Under the pieces are notes generated by a model that saw only the letters and a list, made by a program, of their open reading frames with translations, was not told the origin of the DNA and made no database searches. A stretch of 64,000 nt of DNA from Noviherbaspirillum pedocola (GTDB lineage: Bacteria > Pseudomonadota > Gammaproteobacteria > Burkholderiales > Burkholderiaceae_D), in the NCBI RefSeq assembly GCF_016632335.1, contig NZ_JAEPBG010000006.1, positions 62,001-126,000 of the forward strand, read 5' to 3'. Below, one piece after another: positions 49,201 to 59,942 of this stretch; position 1 is the stretch's first letter; each line of letters begins with the position of its first letter. A program made the translations under genes and the position numbers.

Positions 49201-51252
49201 ATGCGAACCCTGCACATGACAAAGCCGACTCAGGTATTCCCCCCGCTCCCGATGCGCGCGGCTCTGCTGTCGGCACTGGCCGCCTGGTCCGCATCCGCGC
49301 TCGCCATCGGCTTGGGTCCGATCTCGGTACAGTCCTCGCTCTCGCAGCCGCTAGAGGCCAGCGTCCCGGTGATTTCCGCAACCCCTGCGGATATTGCGAC
49401 CGGATGCCTGAAGGCTCGCGCCGAGGACCTCGAAGGCATTCCGATGGCGCAGATCGCCGCCTATGCCGCGCAAGACGGCAACGCGGCGGCCATCGTTCTG
49501 AGCAGCGAACGCGCAATCAACGAACCCGGATTTCGCCTAGAGGTGCGCGTGGGCTGCCACGAGGTTACCAGCCGCACCTACGACGTGCTGCTCGATCCCG
49601 CCGGGACAGCAGGCGCCGCTTCCGCAGCCACACGCCGCCGCCTGCGGCGCTATGCCCCGGATACGACTTCGGTCCTGCCTGTTCCGAACCTGACCGACAT
49701 GCAAAGGCCGCATCCGCTTGCCGCCAAGCCGGCGCCCGAGCCGCGCAGCGTGCTGAAAGTGGCGGCGCCGGAAACGATCGAGGAAAAGCTCAAGGGCGCG
49801 GACCTGGTCAAGCCGGACTGGAATCTTCGAGTCGACACGATCCTGTCGCTGTCGGATAAGTCCCGGGGCGCGGAACAGATGCCGATGTGGCGCAGGATGC
49901 AGGCGCGTCTGGCCGCGGTGCTGCGCAACGAAGACCCTTATGAGGATCTGTCCAAGCAGTTGGACGATGCGCGCCGCGCCGCTGTCGACGGAAAGAAGCA
50001 GGCCGCGCAGTTGCGGGCGCAGGCGCTATCGGACAAGTCCGCGCTGCAGTCGCAAATCGACGCCATGTATTCGCCCGCGTGGATTGCCGGCCTTGGCGGC
50101 GTGTCGATCGTGCTTGCCGCCGCATTGAGCGCGCTCGCCTATCGTCGGCGGCGCTCGTTGAAACCGCCAAAAGCCGCGCAGCCCTGGCATCACACCACGG
50201 AACCGTATTTCTCTGCTGCCGCGCCGGCTGCGGCCGAAGTCGCGTCTGCCGCGGCTGCTGTTCCCGATTTCAGCAGCGCCGCGCAGGATGCGCCTACGCC
50301 CGCCTACGCCGCGCGCAGCGACGCGGATCTGGACCGGCAGGCGATCGATTATGCGGCAAGCCTGAATGCGGAAATGGCGCAGTCGGCTGCCGACGTCGCG
50401 CGGGTGTTGTTGGAAGCGGAACATGCAATGCTGGACCAGAACCCCGCGCAGGCAATCTCCGATCTGGAACGGTATTGCCGCGCTACGCAGATGTCGCCGG
50501 CGCCAGCACTCTACCTGCTGGAGCTTTACCGGGCGGAGAATCAGGAAAGCGCCTACGCGAACCTGCGTGAACACATCAAGGCGATGTTCCATGTCGATAC
50601 GCCCGATTGGTCAACCGACTGGATGCAGGACACGCGCACCATCGCGTCGTTCCCCGAAATCGAACAGTCCATCCATGCGCTCGCGGCAAACCCCGAGCTT
50701 CTGCCCTTTCTGCAGGGCCTGCTGCTGGTCGTCGACAACCGTTTCGACTTTTTCGTGTATCGCGATATCGTCCAGCGCATCATGCTGGCCATTGCCCCGC
50801 CAGCGCAACATGCGTCCCCGCACACCGCGGAAGCGGCGCCAGCCGAAGAACCTGCTCTTCACATGGTGGCAACGCAAATCGCGGCCACTGCTGTTGAAGA
50901 CACGCCGGCGTCCCCGGTTACTTCGGAGGTCGAACACGCACCTGAAAAATCCGCCCCGCCGCCCACGGACACCCCGCCCGAGCATTCGAACGCGACGATC
51001 ATTCCCTTTACCCATGACGCCGGAGCGCGTTCAGCGTCGTCCGTTTCGAACGTCGACGGTGCTGCGACGCGTGGCGAGCTGTTGAGCCTGGCCGAACTGG
51101 GGCTGCCAGAGGAAGCGCAGACACCCAAGCCAGCAGCGCCAAGCGCTGCGTCCGCCGAACCGACCGCGCCGGCGACGTTGGACTTTCCGCTTGATCTTCC
51201 CGATCTCGAATTCCCCAGCCGCTCGGCTGCGTCGTCCACACCGTCGCGCTGA
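49201..51252 (+). CDS. fimV: FimV-like type IV pilus assembly/polar protein
   Basis: 683-residue protein resembling FimV/HubP. Signal-like N-terminus and the FimV N-terminal domain (LGPISVQSSLSQPLEASVPV, then a REVRVG...RTYDVLLDP ending) at about 35-140. A membrane helix at about 291-313 is followed by an acidic, Ala/Pro/Glu-rich cytoplasmic region that ends without the clear C-terminal TPR-like FimV domain. FimV binds peptidoglycan and supports type IV pili and twitching. The motA GTG starts two bases after its stop, so the two are probably co-translated. Confidence 0.82.
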   Translation: MRTLHMTKPTQVFPPLPMRAALLSALAAWSASALAIGLGPISVQSSLSQPLEASVPVISATPADIATGCLKARAEDLEGIPMAQIAAYAAQDGNAAAIVLSSERAINEPGFRLEVRVGCHEVTSRTYDVLLDPAGTAGAASAATRRRLRRYAPDTTSVLPVPNLTDMQRPHPLAAKPAPEPRSVLKVAAPETIEEKLKGADLVKPDWNLRVDTILSLSDKSRGAEQMPMWRRMQARLAAVLRNEDPYEDLSKQLDDARRAAVDGKKQAAQLRAQALSDKSALQSQIDAMYSPAWIAGLGGVSIVLAAALSALAYRRRRSLKPPKAAQPWHHTTEPYFSAAAPAAAEVASAAAAVPDFSSAAQDAPTPAYAARSDADLDRQAIDYAASLNAEMAQSAADVARVLLEAEHAMLDQNPAQAISDLERYCRATQMSPAPALYLLELYRAENQESAYANLREHIKAMFHVDTPDWSTDWMQDTRTIASFPEIEQSIHALAANPELLPFLQGLLLVVDNRFDFFVYRDIVQRIMLAIAPPAQHASPHTAEAAPAEEPALHMVATQIAATAVEDTPASPVTSEVEHAPEKSAPPPTDTPPEHSNATIIPFTHDAGARSASSVSNVDGAATRGELLSLAELGLPEEAQTPKPAAPSAASAEPTAPATLDFPLDLPDLEFPSRSAASSTPSR

Positions 51253-51254
51253 TC

Positions 51255-52115
51255 GTGCTAGTCCTTCTCGGATATGCAGTTGTCCTCGCGTCAGTGTTTG
51301 GCGGCTTTGCCCTCGCCGGCGGGCATCTCGCCGCTCTATGGCAGCCGCTGGAGGTGCTGATGATCGGCGGCGCGGCAATAGGCGCGTTCTTCGTCGGCAA
51401 CGATATGAAATCGGTCAAGGCAACCCTCAAGGCGCTGCCCTCGGTGCTGAAGGGCTCGCGCTACACCAAGGCGCTCTACCTTGAACTTCTGCTGCTGCTT
51501 TCGGACTTGCTGAACAAGATCCGCAAGGACGGCCTGATGGCTATCGAGGGCGATGTGGAAGCGCCGGCAGAGAGCACGATCTTCACCAAATACCCGAACA
51601 TCATGGCCGACCATCACATCATCGAATTCATGGCCGACTATCTGCGGCTGATGGTGTCGGGGAACATGGATGCGTTCCAGTTCGAAAACCTGATGGACAA
51701 TGAAATCGAGACCCATCACCACGAAGGCGAAGTCCCGGCGCACTGCATTTCCAAGCTCGGCGATGGCCTTCCCGCGTTCGGCATTGTCGCCGCGGTGATG
51801 GGGGTGGTGCACACGATGGAGTCGGTGGGCTTGCCGCCGCAGGAGCTGGGTATCCTGATCGCGCATGCGCTGGTGGGCACCTTCCTCGGCATCCTGCTTG
51901 CCTACGGCTTCATCGGCCCGCTGTCGGGACTGCTCGAGCAAAAGCTGCACGAGTCGACCAAGATGTACCACTGTGTCAAGGTGACGCTGATGGCGAGCCT
52001 GAACGGCTGCCCTCCCCAGGTCGCCATCGAGTTCGGCCGCAAGGTGCTGTACTCGACCGAGCGGCCCTCCTTCACCGAGCTTGAAGATCACATCCAGCAG
52101 GCCAAGACGAAGTAA
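51255..52115 (+). CDS. motA: Flagellar motor stator protein MotA
   Basis: 286-residue MotA, the proton-channel stator subunit that works with MotB. From a GTG start (LVLLGYAVVLASVFGGFALAGGH) it has four membrane helices, two near the N-terminus and two near 170-225. The cytoplasmic loop between has the family motif FENLMDNEIETHHHEGEVPAH. The pore-side SVGLPPQELGILIAHALVG and FIGPLSGLLEQK segments are present. No motB is in the window and no other flagellar genes are nearby, so it is an orphan or an unusual partner of FimV. Confidence 0.93.
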   Translation: MLVLLGYAVVLASVFGGFALAGGHLAALWQPLEVLMIGGAAIGAFFVGNDMKSVKATLKALPSVLKGSRYTKALYLELLLLLSDLLNKIRKDGLMAIEGDVEAPAESTIFTKYPNIMADHHIIEFMADYLRLMVSGNMDAFQFENLMDNEIETHHHEGEVPAHCISKLGDGLPAFGIVAAVMGVVHTMESVGLPPQELGILIAHALVGTFLGILLAYGFIGPLSGLLEQKLHESTKMYHCVKVTLMASLNGCPPQVAIEFGRKVLYSTERPSFTELEDHIQQAKTK

Positions 52116-52143
52116 CCGGTTATGCGCAACCGTGCGCTATCGG

Positions 52144-52461
52144 TCAGCCCTCTTCGCGCGCCAGGTGCTTGCGAAACGATGCGATCTCTTCGTCGACCTC
52201 GGCCAGCAAAGCGGCAACGTTGCCATGGAAAGTGAATTCCGATTCATCCCGGCGCTTGTCCTGATCGCGCAGACGGTTGTCCACGGCGAGGCGCACCTTG
52301 ATCGGCGCGGTCGGCGAATTCTGAGAAACGCGCAGGATCCGGTTGCTGTGTGCGGGAGCGCCAAGCCAGAACGAATAGCCCTTGCCCTCTGTGGGGAGCG
52401 GGTCTGCGTGTAGCTCATGACGGTGGCTCAGGATCGCGGCTTTGATGTCGTCGAGGCGCAT
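52144..52461 (-). CDS. Hypothetical protein
   Basis: 105-residue soluble protein of unknown function converging on motA. Contains KGYSFWLGAPAHSNRILRVS and a charged helical end (NVAALLAEVDEEIASFRKHL). The ATG at 52461 lacks a strong ribosome-binding site; an extended start at 52488 adds nine hydrophobic residues and is less likely. Confidence 0.55.
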   Translation of the reverse strand: MRLDDIKAAILSHRHELHADPLPTEGKGYSFWLGAPAHSNRILRVSQNSPTAPIKVRLAVDNRLRDQDKRRDESEFTFHGNVAALLAEVDEEIASFRKHLAREEG

Positions 52462-52723
52462 GATGACTAGGTAGTGTCCAAAAAACAATATTTTAGACGA
52501 TGCGGGGCCGGCAGGGGCCGCGCCTGTGGGACCCGGCGTGACGCAGCCAGCGCCGAATCCTCACCAAATCTGCTGCGACTTCGGCATTTCCTATTAGCAA
52601 TGACGGCCTAAAATTTTTGGGCAATACGGCGAACCTGAAGCGCAAGCGCCGGCAACGCCACAGCGCGATGCCTGTGCGCCGTCGCAGCGGGGCCAATCAG
52701 CGCATCCCTCACGCCGAACTCAT

Positions 52724-53320
52724 ATGCCCTGCTCCGATATCGTTCTTCGTTACGCCAAGCCCGCCCGCGCCGGCGGCTTCTCGATGCTCGAAGTGCTGAT
52801 TGCCATCATCGTGCTCACCGTCGGATTGCTCGGCGGCGCCGCGCTGCAGGCAAGCGCGATGGCGTCGAACCGCGATGCGCGCATCGCTTCGGCGGCAGTA
52901 CTGTACGCGCGCGAAATCGGCGAGATGATGCGCGGCAACAAGACTGTCGCACTCAAGACCAGCGCAGCAAGCAACCCCTATCTCATCGATTCCGGCAGTG
53001 CCGCGCCGGTAGCCAGCGCCGACTGCTTCCAGTCGGCCTGCACCAGCCCGTCCGATCTGGCGTCCTGGCAGATGGCGGACTGGTATGGCCGCGTGACGAA
53101 CGATCTGCCCGGCGCCCGAGTGCTCGTGTGCTACGACAGCGCGCCCTATGATGCCTCCGGCACACCGCAATGGCCCTGCACCAACAGCGGCGGCGTGGCG
53201 GTCGTCAAGATCGGCTGGACACGCCGCACCACGGATTCGGGCGCGTCCACCGCGACCGCTTTCGACCGCGCTACGACGCCGGCGCTTGTCGTGCCGATCA
53301 CCGCCGGGAGTACGCAATGA
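52724..53320 (+). CDS. pilV: Type IV pilus minor pilin PilV
   Basis: 198-residue prepilin with mature start GG-FSMLEVLIAIIVLTVGLLG, Glu5 in the correct place, and a Cys-rich globular part (DCFQSACTSPSD, LVCYDSAP, WPCTNSGG). It is a priming minor pilin of the tip complex, assembled with PilW, PilX, PilE and PilY1. Its stop overlaps the start of pilW (ATGA). The start at 52724 has only weak support upstream, and the preceding 260 bases hold no recognised gene. Confidence 0.88.
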   Translation: MPCSDIVLRYAKPARAGGFSMLEVLIAIIVLTVGLLGGAALQASAMASNRDARIASAAVLYAREIGEMMRGNKTVALKTSAASNPYLIDSGSAAPVASADCFQSACTSPSDLASWQMADWYGRVTNDLPGARVLVCYDSAPYDASGTPQWPCTNSGGVAVVKIGWTRRTTDSGASTATAFDRATTPALVVPITAGSTQ

Positions 53321-54321
53321 GCGCCGCGCAAAATCGCGCGCGTCAGGCCGGCGTGACGCTGATCGAATTGATGGTGGCAATGGCGATCAGTCTGCTCATC
53401 GTGCTAATCGCGGCCTCCGCCGTGGTGGCTTCCAAGCAGGGGTTCATGACGGTCGACGCCGGCGCGCAACTGCGCGACAACACTCGCTTCGCCGTCGATC
53501 TGGTGCAGCAGGTCTCGGTGCAGGCCGGCTATCTGGACGTCGCCTTTGCCACAGCCGCTGCCTCGCCCAACGCGCCGGCGTCAACCATCGATGCGCCGAT
53601 CACAGGCTTCAATAATGCCCTCGTGCCCGCCAACGGCAGTGACCCGATTTCCGGTCTGGCTTCGAACAGCCGCACTGCGGCCGCGGGTGGCTGCAGCGAT
53701 GCGGCCGATACCGCCTGCGCCAACGGCAGCGATGTGCTGGTCCTGCGCTACCAGAGCGCCGAAGGGCTTGCCGGATCCGGCCAGTCGGACCAGACGATGA
53801 TCAACTGCGCCGGCGTGCCGCAGACGGCTGCGCCAGCGACCGCGCAGACGCGCATCGTCAGCATCTTCCATGTCGCCCGTACCGAAGGCGGTGAGCCATC
53901 CCTGATGTGTACGACACAGGACGCCAGTGGCAACTGGACTACCGAGCCAGTCGTGCGTGGCGTCGAAGGATTTCAGGTGCTCTATGGCGTGGACGCCGTC
54001 ACCGCGAATGCCGCGCCGACCGGTACGCCGGATTCGGTCACGGACACCTACCTGCGCGCCGATCAGATCGTCGTACCGGGCGACGCCGCGGCGACGAATG
54101 CGAACTGGCGCCGCGTGCGCAGCCTGCGCATCGGCCTTCTGGTGCGCGGCCCGCGCAATAGCGTGCAGGACCGCGCCGGCGCGATGCAGCCCTACTACGT
54201 GCTCGGTCAGGCAGCGTCCAGCACCGGCGACACCGGCGCGATCTTCACGCCTTCCGACGACGGACGTCTGCGCCAGGTGGCGACGACGACGATCCATCTG
54301 CGCAATCCGCAAGGGGGCTGA
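53317..54321 (+). CDS. pilW: Type IV pilus minor pilin PilW
   Basis: 334-residue prepilin of the PilW type (leader ending QA-G, then VTLIELMVAMAISLLIVLIA with Glu). The long globular part carries repeated Asp/Ala/Thr-rich segments and ends RQVATTTIHLRNPQGG, as is usual for PilW. Translationally coupled to pilV, followed directly by pilX. Member of the tip-initiation complex. Confidence 0.9.
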   Translation: MSAAQNRARQAGVTLIELMVAMAISLLIVLIAASAVVASKQGFMTVDAGAQLRDNTRFAVDLVQQVSVQAGYLDVAFATAAASPNAPASTIDAPITGFNNALVPANGSDPISGLASNSRTAAAGGCSDAADTACANGSDVLVLRYQSAEGLAGSGQSDQTMINCAGVPQTAAPATAQTRIVSIFHVARTEGGEPSLMCTTQDASGNWTTEPVVRGVEGFQVLYGVDAVTANAAPTGTPDSVTDTYLRADQIVVPGDAAATNANWRRVRSLRIGLLVRGPRNSVQDRAGAMQPYYVLGQAASSTGDTGAIFTPSDDGRLRQVATTTIHLRNPQGG

Positions 54322-54942
54322 ATGCAACGTATCCATTTCCCTTGCCGCAAGCCGCCCGCACCCGGCCATCAGGAAGGCATGGCGCTGCTCGTGGTGCTGC
54401 TGCTGTTGGTCGTGGTGATGATCCTTGGCCTGTCGAGCTCGCAGATTGCCCTTTTGTCCGAGCGCAGCGCCCGAGGCGACCGGGATTACCAGATTGCGTG
54501 GCAGTCGGCCGAGGCGGCGCTCGTCGATGCGCAGTTCGACATCGAAGGCCCCGGCACGGCGCAGCGTGCAGCCGTCTTCGCGCCGAATAACCTGCTCGAC
54601 TTCATTGATGGATGCGGCGCGGCCAGCGAGCCGGTGCGCCGCGGTCTTTGCCTGCCCTCGGCCATCGGCAAGCCGGTGTGGCTCACCGTCGACCTCGCCG
54701 ATTTGCACGCGCCGGTAACGCAGTTCGGCGACTTCACCCAGCGCGCCTTCGATGCCGGCAGCGCCGGGCTCAAGCCGGCCTACAAGCCGCGCTACATCAT
54801 CGAAGCCGTACCCGACACCCAACTTTTTTCCGATAAGAGCATCGGCGCTGATAAGCGTTTCGTCTACCGCGTGACCGCACTTGGCTTCGGCCCGCGCGAC
54901 ACCGTTCAGGCAGTGGTGCAAATGATCTTTCGAAAGGATTAG
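54322..54942 (+). CDS. pilX: Type IV pilus assembly protein PilX
   Basis: 206-residue PilX-like minor pilin. The N-terminal region has a GMALLVVLLLLVVVMILGLS hydrophobic helix with the PilX-type start, followed by a QIALLSERSARGDRDYQIAWQSAEAAL segment diagnostic of PilX. It ends 3 bases before pilY1. Works with PilV, PilW and PilY1 at the pilus tip. Confidence 0.88.
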   Translation: MQRIHFPCRKPPAPGHQEGMALLVVLLLLVVVMILGLSSSQIALLSERSARGDRDYQIAWQSAEAALVDAQFDIEGPGTAQRAAVFAPNNLLDFIDGCGAASEPVRRGLCLPSAIGKPVWLTVDLADLHAPVTQFGDFTQRAFDAGSAGLKPAYKPRYIIEAVPDTQLFSDKSIGADKRFVYRVTALGFGPRDTVQAVVQMIFRKD

Positions 54943-54945
54943 CCG

Positions 54946-57900
54946 ATGGGCAAACCCACATCACTGACGGCAAAGCTGGGCAGCACCTGGGGCATCGTGC
55001 GCAGACATCCGGCACGGGCGATCGCCGCGCTTCTGGCTCCTGCCGGTACCGCAGCGCTCATTGCTCTCGGCGCACCGACGCCGCCGGCGATCCCGCCTGT
55101 GAATCTTTCCAGCACCCCTCTGTTTGCGAAAGGCCAGCAGGTCAAACCGACCGTCACGCTGGCGTTGTCGGTGGAATTCCCAACCGTTGGCCTTGAATAC
55201 CTCGGCACTCCGAACAGTACGCTCGATGACGGCTATGCGCCCGCGAACGAATACTTCGGTTACTACGACGCTGACAGCTGCTACTCCTATCTGAACGATC
55301 CATCGCCAGACAAACGGCGTTTCGTACGCATGGGAGCAGCGACGAACCATACCTGCGGCGGTATAGGATTCAGCGGAAACTTCATGAACTGGGCCAGCAG
55401 CAGCGGCATCGACCTGCTTCGCCTTGGCCTTTCGGGCGGCGATCGGATCGTGGACACGTCTTCCCTGACCGTGCTTCAGCGTGCGGTGCTTCCAACATGG
55501 TTCTTCAATAGCGCATGGGCGCCGGCCAAGAAACTATCTGCATCGCTGGCCACGGGCGCGGTCCCGAACAATTTGCTGCAGGGGTTTACCGGCGACGTCT
55601 ATGTATCGAATTGTCTCAACCGCATTCATTTCGGCACCGATATCAACTCAACGAACTGCTTCACGCCTGCGCAAAATTCGAATCTTGGTACTGCGGTAGG
55701 CGAAGGCAGCGCCTATGGTCCGCTCACCAGCTACAGCGGGAACCTGCCGGCCGATTTGCAAGGGCCGTGCGGCGGGGAAGGCAGCACATGTAACTTCATG
55801 GGTACGATGCAGGTCTTTTACGGATCGGATACCCGGTGGAATGTCCTTAGCGCAGTCAATGGGGTGGAATGCAACAACTTCGTCATGGGCGATCCAGCGT
55901 GGGGCGCGGCGAAGTACTGCTACCTCCGGCCAGACCCAAGCGGTTGGCAACCGCCGGTATTTAGCCCCGTCACGCTCTATAACGGAGCGCTACCCTCCGA
56001 CTTCCAGTACTGCAGCGATCAGTACAGCAACTGCAATTATTCCGGCGCCATGCAGGTGGCATTCGGCTCCGGCAATAACTGGGTCTTCACTTCAGCAGTC
56101 AATTCGCTGCCCTGCACCTACCGGCTGCTGGGTGATCCAGCGCCTGGCGCATCGAAGAGCTGCTATGTACGTCCCGATCCGACTGGATGGTCGCCCAACA
56201 CGCCGACGGCGCTCACCTCTGACGCCTTTTTCTACTCGCGGATGCAGGTTTGCGACAGCAATGCGTCCGGAGCGCTTACCGACCCGCGCACCAGTTATTG
56301 CGACCGCTATCCAAGCGGCTACTACAAACCCATCGGCGCGCTGCAGCGCTATAGCGACAAGGTTCGTGTCGCCGCGTTTGGCTACCTCATGGACAACCAA
56401 ATCCCGCGCTACGGCGGCGTGCTGCGCGCGCCAATGACCTACGTGGGACCGACAGCCTATGACAGCTACGGCAACCCAATCGCCGGCCTGAATCCGAAGT
56501 CGGAATGGGACCCGGCAACAGGTATCTTCACAGTGAACCCGGAAGGTGCCGCGGAGAATCTCAGCGGGGTAATCAATTACCTCAACCAGTTTGGCAGGAC
56601 CGGACCCTGTGACTCCTGCTACAAGATGTTCGATCCGATCACGGAGCTGTACTACGAGGCGGTGCGCTATTTGCAGGGCCTGCAACCCACCCCGGCGGCT
56701 ACGGATGGCATGACGGATTGGATGAAAGCCGGCTTCCCCGTCTATACGAGCTGGACTGATCCGCATGCGGATGGCAGCAATACCGCCGACTATTCTTGCG
56801 TAAGAAACAGCATCATCACCGTCGGCGACGACAATACCCATGACGACAAGTCGATTCCCGGCAACACATCCTGGCTCAATGAAAGCGAGTTTGCGCGCCC
56901 CGCGAACCCGTCCGGTAACGAACCGGACTTTCACTTCTGGACTCAAGTTGTGGGCGGCTTCGAATCCAATAATGCTGTCAGCTATCCGGACAACAACGGC
57001 ACGATCCAGACCACGGTTAATCCCGGACCGTATATCAACGGCGGATTGTGGGGAATGGAAAATCAGGAAGTGCCGAAGTGGGTCGCAACTACTGAGACCA
57101 CGGCGGGCTACTTCATGGCCGGCATTGCTTACTGGGCCAATACACACGATATCCGTGGCAGCCAATGGAGCCAGACCGACAAGCAGCGTCCCGGCATGCG
57201 CATCACCAGCTATTTCCTCGATGCCAACGAGTACAACGCACAAAGCGACCCGAATTCCCGCCACAACAACCAGCAATTTCTGGCGGCCAAATACGGCGGC
57301 TTCATCGACCAGTCCGGCATTGGCAACCCGTTTTATTCGTCCAACGGCACTGCGGACAATTCGCCCTGGATGAGCCCATATGCTGCCGGAGAAGCGCGCA
57401 CCTATTTCCTCGCTTCGGGCGGCAGGCGGGTGGTGACATCGATTGATCAGATATTCAATGCCATCATCGTGCAGGCCAACAGCATCGCCGGCGGCGCGAT
57501 CACCGGGCAGCGACTGACTTCGGGCGGCGCGATCTACGAGGCGCAGTTCGATTCCACTTCCTGGAGCGGAGACGTCATCGCCTTTCCCGTCACCGTCAAC
57601 GGCGACAACACTGTGACGGTCAGCGGCTTGGCTGGCGCACAATGGACCGCCGCCACACAGTTGGATGCGGCCGACTTCACGACGCGCAAGATCGCCGTCG
57701 GCAAAGTCGCGTCGGGTTCGTCGCCGGCGGCCACCGACTTCAGTTGGGGCAATATCGAATCGACTCTTGCCGACCAATTGAACCGCCCGAGCCCCACCGC
57801 TTCGCCGGATGGCTTGGGCCAGCAGCGGCTCAATTTCCTGCGCGGCGATCGCTCACTTGAAAGCACGCAGTTCAGGAAGCGCGCCAGCCGGCTGGGCGAC

Positions 57901-59511
57901 ATCCTCAACTCGGGCGTCGTGTACGAGGGAGCGCCGTCCACCGCCATCGGCGCGGCAGACTACCTCGCGTTCTATAACGCCAACGCGAACCGGACACCGG
58001 CGGTGTACGTCGGCGCAAACGACGGCATGCTCCATGCGTTCAATGCGGCAACCGGCGCGGAACTGTTTGGCTACATCCCGAGTTGGATGGGGCCGAACCT
58101 CTCGGCGCTGACAAGCCAGCAGTACACCAGCGGGAACCATCAGAGCTATGTGGATGCCACGCCGGTCACGGGCGAGGCCCTTGTGGGCAGCAACTGGAAG
58201 ACGGTCCTTGTCGGCGGCACCGGTGCCGGCGGCCAAGGCGTGTATGCGCTTGATGTGACCGACCCCACGGCATTCGACAGCACGCACGTTCTGTGGGAAT
58301 TCACCGACCGCGACGACGCCGATATCGGCAACATCGTCGGCCGGCCGCAAATCCTGAAGGTGCGCGTCAGTGCGCCCGGCGCCACGCCACAGTACAAATG
58401 GTTCGCAGTCGTGGCCAGCGGCGTGGACAACTATGTCAACGACGGCAATTTCAGCGCTACCGGCAACCCTGCCCTGTTCCTGCTGGACCTGTCCAAGCCC
58501 GCATCGTCATCCTGGGCGCTTGGAAGCAACTACTACAAGGTGTCGCTGCCGGTCGATCCGACGCTTGCGACAAGCCTGGCTACCGGCGCGATCAATTTCA
58601 CCGCTGATGGCGGCGCAGCCGGCGAAGTCGCGCATCTGTATATCGGCGATCTCCACGGACGCATGTGGAAGCTGAACTTCACCCGTGTGGGCGCGTCCGG
58701 CTTCACGATGAACACGCTGACCGCCTTCAGCACCGCGTATGACGGCAGCGGGAATCCGACCGGCACGCCGCTGCCGCTGTATATCGCGCAGGACAACTCC
58801 GCGCAGAGCGCGGTCCAGCCGATAACGGCCGCGCCGGCGCTGCTCGTCGGTCCGAACCGCAGCACCATCGTTGCCTTTGGCACGGGCAAGTACCTTGAGG
58901 ACAGCGACAATTCACTATCCCCGACGCCGCAGCAGCAGACGGTCTATGCGCTGTACGACGACGGCAGCACCACCGCGGACAGCCTCTCGGGGCCAGCCAT
59001 CATCAGCGGGCGCAAGCGGCTCGCGCAAGCATCCATCAGTGGCACCGCGGTCACCATCCCGGCATTTACGTGGGGCCGCGCCATGTCCGACACCGATACC
59101 CTGCGCTCCGGCTGGTTCCTCGACTTTACGCAGGCCGGCGAGCGACAGGTCAGCGATTTGCGCACCGGCGGCGGCGACGTACTGTTCGCCTCGGCCGTGC
59201 CACCGGGAGCGCAAGGCGACGTGTGCGGGCGCGGCAGCGGAAACATCTACGACATCAACTTGGCCACGAACAGCGGCACGGCATTCCGCTCGCATGTCGG
59301 CATGCCGACTACCCCGTTCATGCCAGAAGCAGGCCCAACAACGACCACGGTGTCGGACAGCACCGGGCGGCGCATGACGGTTGGCACCCGCCAGGTCATC
59401 GTGCAGGGCGCATCCGGTGTGCAAACCGCCCAGACCCGCACATTCCAGTATCCGACCGGCCGTCTGAGCTGGCGGCAGATCAACAACTACCGAGCACTGA
59501 GGAACCAGTAA
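54946..59511 (+). CDS. pilY1: Type IV pilus tip/adhesin protein PilY1
   Basis: 1521-residue exported pilus tip protein. The C-terminal half is the conserved PilY1 propeller ([20 protein letters not shown]-like segment, [21 protein letters not shown], then DRDDADIGN and [11 protein letters not shown]-like strands). It is tethered by the minor pilins and can modulate twitching and adhesion. The N-terminal half is variable and includes two tandem Cys-rich modules at about 275-334 and 356-415 that share CxxxxxxC...G-x-MQV...W...C...GDP-x-x-GA-x-K-x-C-Y-x-RPDPxGW. Its stop overlaps the pilE start by one base (TAATG). Confidence 0.92.
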   Translation: MGKPTSLTAKLGSTWGIVRRHPARAIAALLAPAGTAALIALGAPTPPAIPPVNLSSTPLFAKGQQVKPTVTLALSVEFPTVGLEYLGTPNSTLDDGYAPANEYFGYYDADSCYSYLNDPSPDKRRFVRMGAATNHTCGGIGFSGNFMNWASSSGIDLLRLGLSGGDRIVDTSSLTVLQRAVLPTWFFNSAWAPAKKLSASLATGAVPNNLLQGFTGDVYVSNCLNRIHFGTDINSTNCFTPAQNSNLGTAVGEGSAYGPLTSYSGNLPADLQGPCGGEGSTCNFMGTMQVFYGSDTRWNVLSAVNGVECNNFVMGDPAWGAAKYCYLRPDPSGWQPPVFSPVTLYNGALPSDFQYCSDQYSNCNYSGAMQVAFGSGNNWVFTSAVNSLPCTYRLLGDPAPGASKSCYVRPDPTGWSPNTPTALTSDAFFYSRMQVCDSNASGALTDPRTSYCDRYPSGYYKPIGALQRYSDKVRVAAFGYLMDNQIPRYGGVLRAPMTYVGPTAYDSYGNPIAGLNPKSEWDPATGIFTVNPEGAAENLSGVINYLNQFGRTGPCDSCYKMFDPITELYYEAVRYLQGLQPTPAATDGMTDWMKAGFPVYTSWTDPHADGSNTADYSCVRNSIITVGDDNTHDDKSIPGNTSWLNESEFARPANPSGNEPDFHFWTQVVGGFESNNAVSYPDNNGTIQTTVNPGPYINGGLWGMENQEVPKWVATTETTAGYFMAGIAYWANTHDIRGSQWSQTDKQRPGMRITSYFLDANEYNAQSDPNSRHNNQQFLAAKYGGFIDQSGIGNPFYSSNGTADNSPWMSPYAAGEARTYFLASGGRRVVTSIDQIFNAIIVQANSIAGGAITGQRLTSGGAIYEAQFDSTSWSGDVIAFPVTVNGDNTVTVSGLAGAQWTAATQLDAADFTTRKIAVGKVASGSSPAATDFSWGNIESTLADQLNRPSPTASPDGLGQQRLNFLRGDRSLESTQFRKRASRLGDILNSGVVYEGAPSTAIGAADYLAFYNANANRTPAVYVGANDGMLHAFNAATGAELFGYIPSWMGPNLSALTSQQYTSGNHQSYVDATPVTGEALVGSNWKTVLVGGTGAGGQGVYALDVTDPTAFDSTHVLWEFTDRDDADIGNIVGRPQILKVRVSAPGATPQYKWFAVVASGVDNYVNDGNFSATGNPALFLLDLSKPASSSWALGSNYYKVSLPVDPTLATSLATGAINFTADGGAAGEVAHLYIGDLHGRMWKLNFTRVGASGFTMNTLTAFSTAYDGSGNPTGTPLPLYIAQDNSAQSAVQPITAAPALLVGPNRSTIVAFGTGKYLEDSDNSLSPTPQQQTVYALYDDGSTTADSLSGPAIISGRKRLAQASISGTAVTIPAFTWGRAMSDTDTLRSGWFLDFTQAGERQVSDLRTGGGDVLFASAVPPGAQGDVCGRGSGNIYDINLATNSGTAFRSHVGMPTTPFMPEAGPTTTTVSDSTGRRMTVGTRQVIVQGASGVQTAQTRTFQYPTGRLSWRQINNYRALRNQ

Positions 59512-59939
59512 TGGCTATGCGACGCAACAAGGGCTTTACCCTGATCGAACTGACGATCGTGGTGGCGGTGATCGGCATTCTGGCCGCAATCGCAATGCCG
59601 GCCTACACGAAATGGGTCATGAAGGGAAAGCGCGCGGAGGGGCGCACTGCCCTGCTGGATCTGCTGCAGCAGCAGGAACGCTACATGACCCAGCACAATG
59701 CATACCTTGCGTTTAGCGCCGGGCAGAGCGGCGTGCCGTTCAAGACCTTTTCGGGTTCGTCCGCCACCAACGCGTCCTACCTGCTCGCCGCGCAGGCCTG
59801 CAGCGGCACCACGATCGCAGAATGCGTGCAGCTCACCGCGGTGCCACAGCGCCCCGATCCGGATGTCGACACGATCTCGATCACCAGTACTGGCCAGAAA
59901 ACCTGCACCGGCACGAGCCAGGCCGACTGCTGGAGGTAA
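59511..59939 (+). CDS. pilE: Type IV minor pilin PilE
   Basis: 142-residue prepilin with leader ending NK-G and mature [20 protein letters not shown] with Glu5. The C-terminal region has the usual small Cys loop (CSGTTIAEC and CTGTSQADC). Its start overlaps the pilY1 stop by one base, so its translation is coupled. Part of the tip-initiation complex with PilV, PilW, PilX and PilY1. Confidence 0.9.
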   Translation: MAMRRNKGFTLIELTIVVAVIGILAAIAMPAYTKWVMKGKRAEGRTALLDLLQQQERYMTQHNAYLAFSAGQSGVPFKTFSGSSATNASYLLAAQACSGTTIAECVQLTAVPQRPDPDVDTISITSTGQKTCTGTSQADCWR

Positions 59940-59942
59940 GCC

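Noticed and set aside
51255-52115. MotA as an ExbB/TolQ-type protein
   Set aside because: Length, the FENLMDNEIETHHHE loop and the four-helix order match MotA.
53581-54921. 446-residue reverse-strand reading frame
   Set aside because: Shadow of pilW and pilX, low-complexity Arg/His/Gly.
56092-57777. 561-residue reverse-strand reading frame
   Set aside because: Shadow of pilY1.
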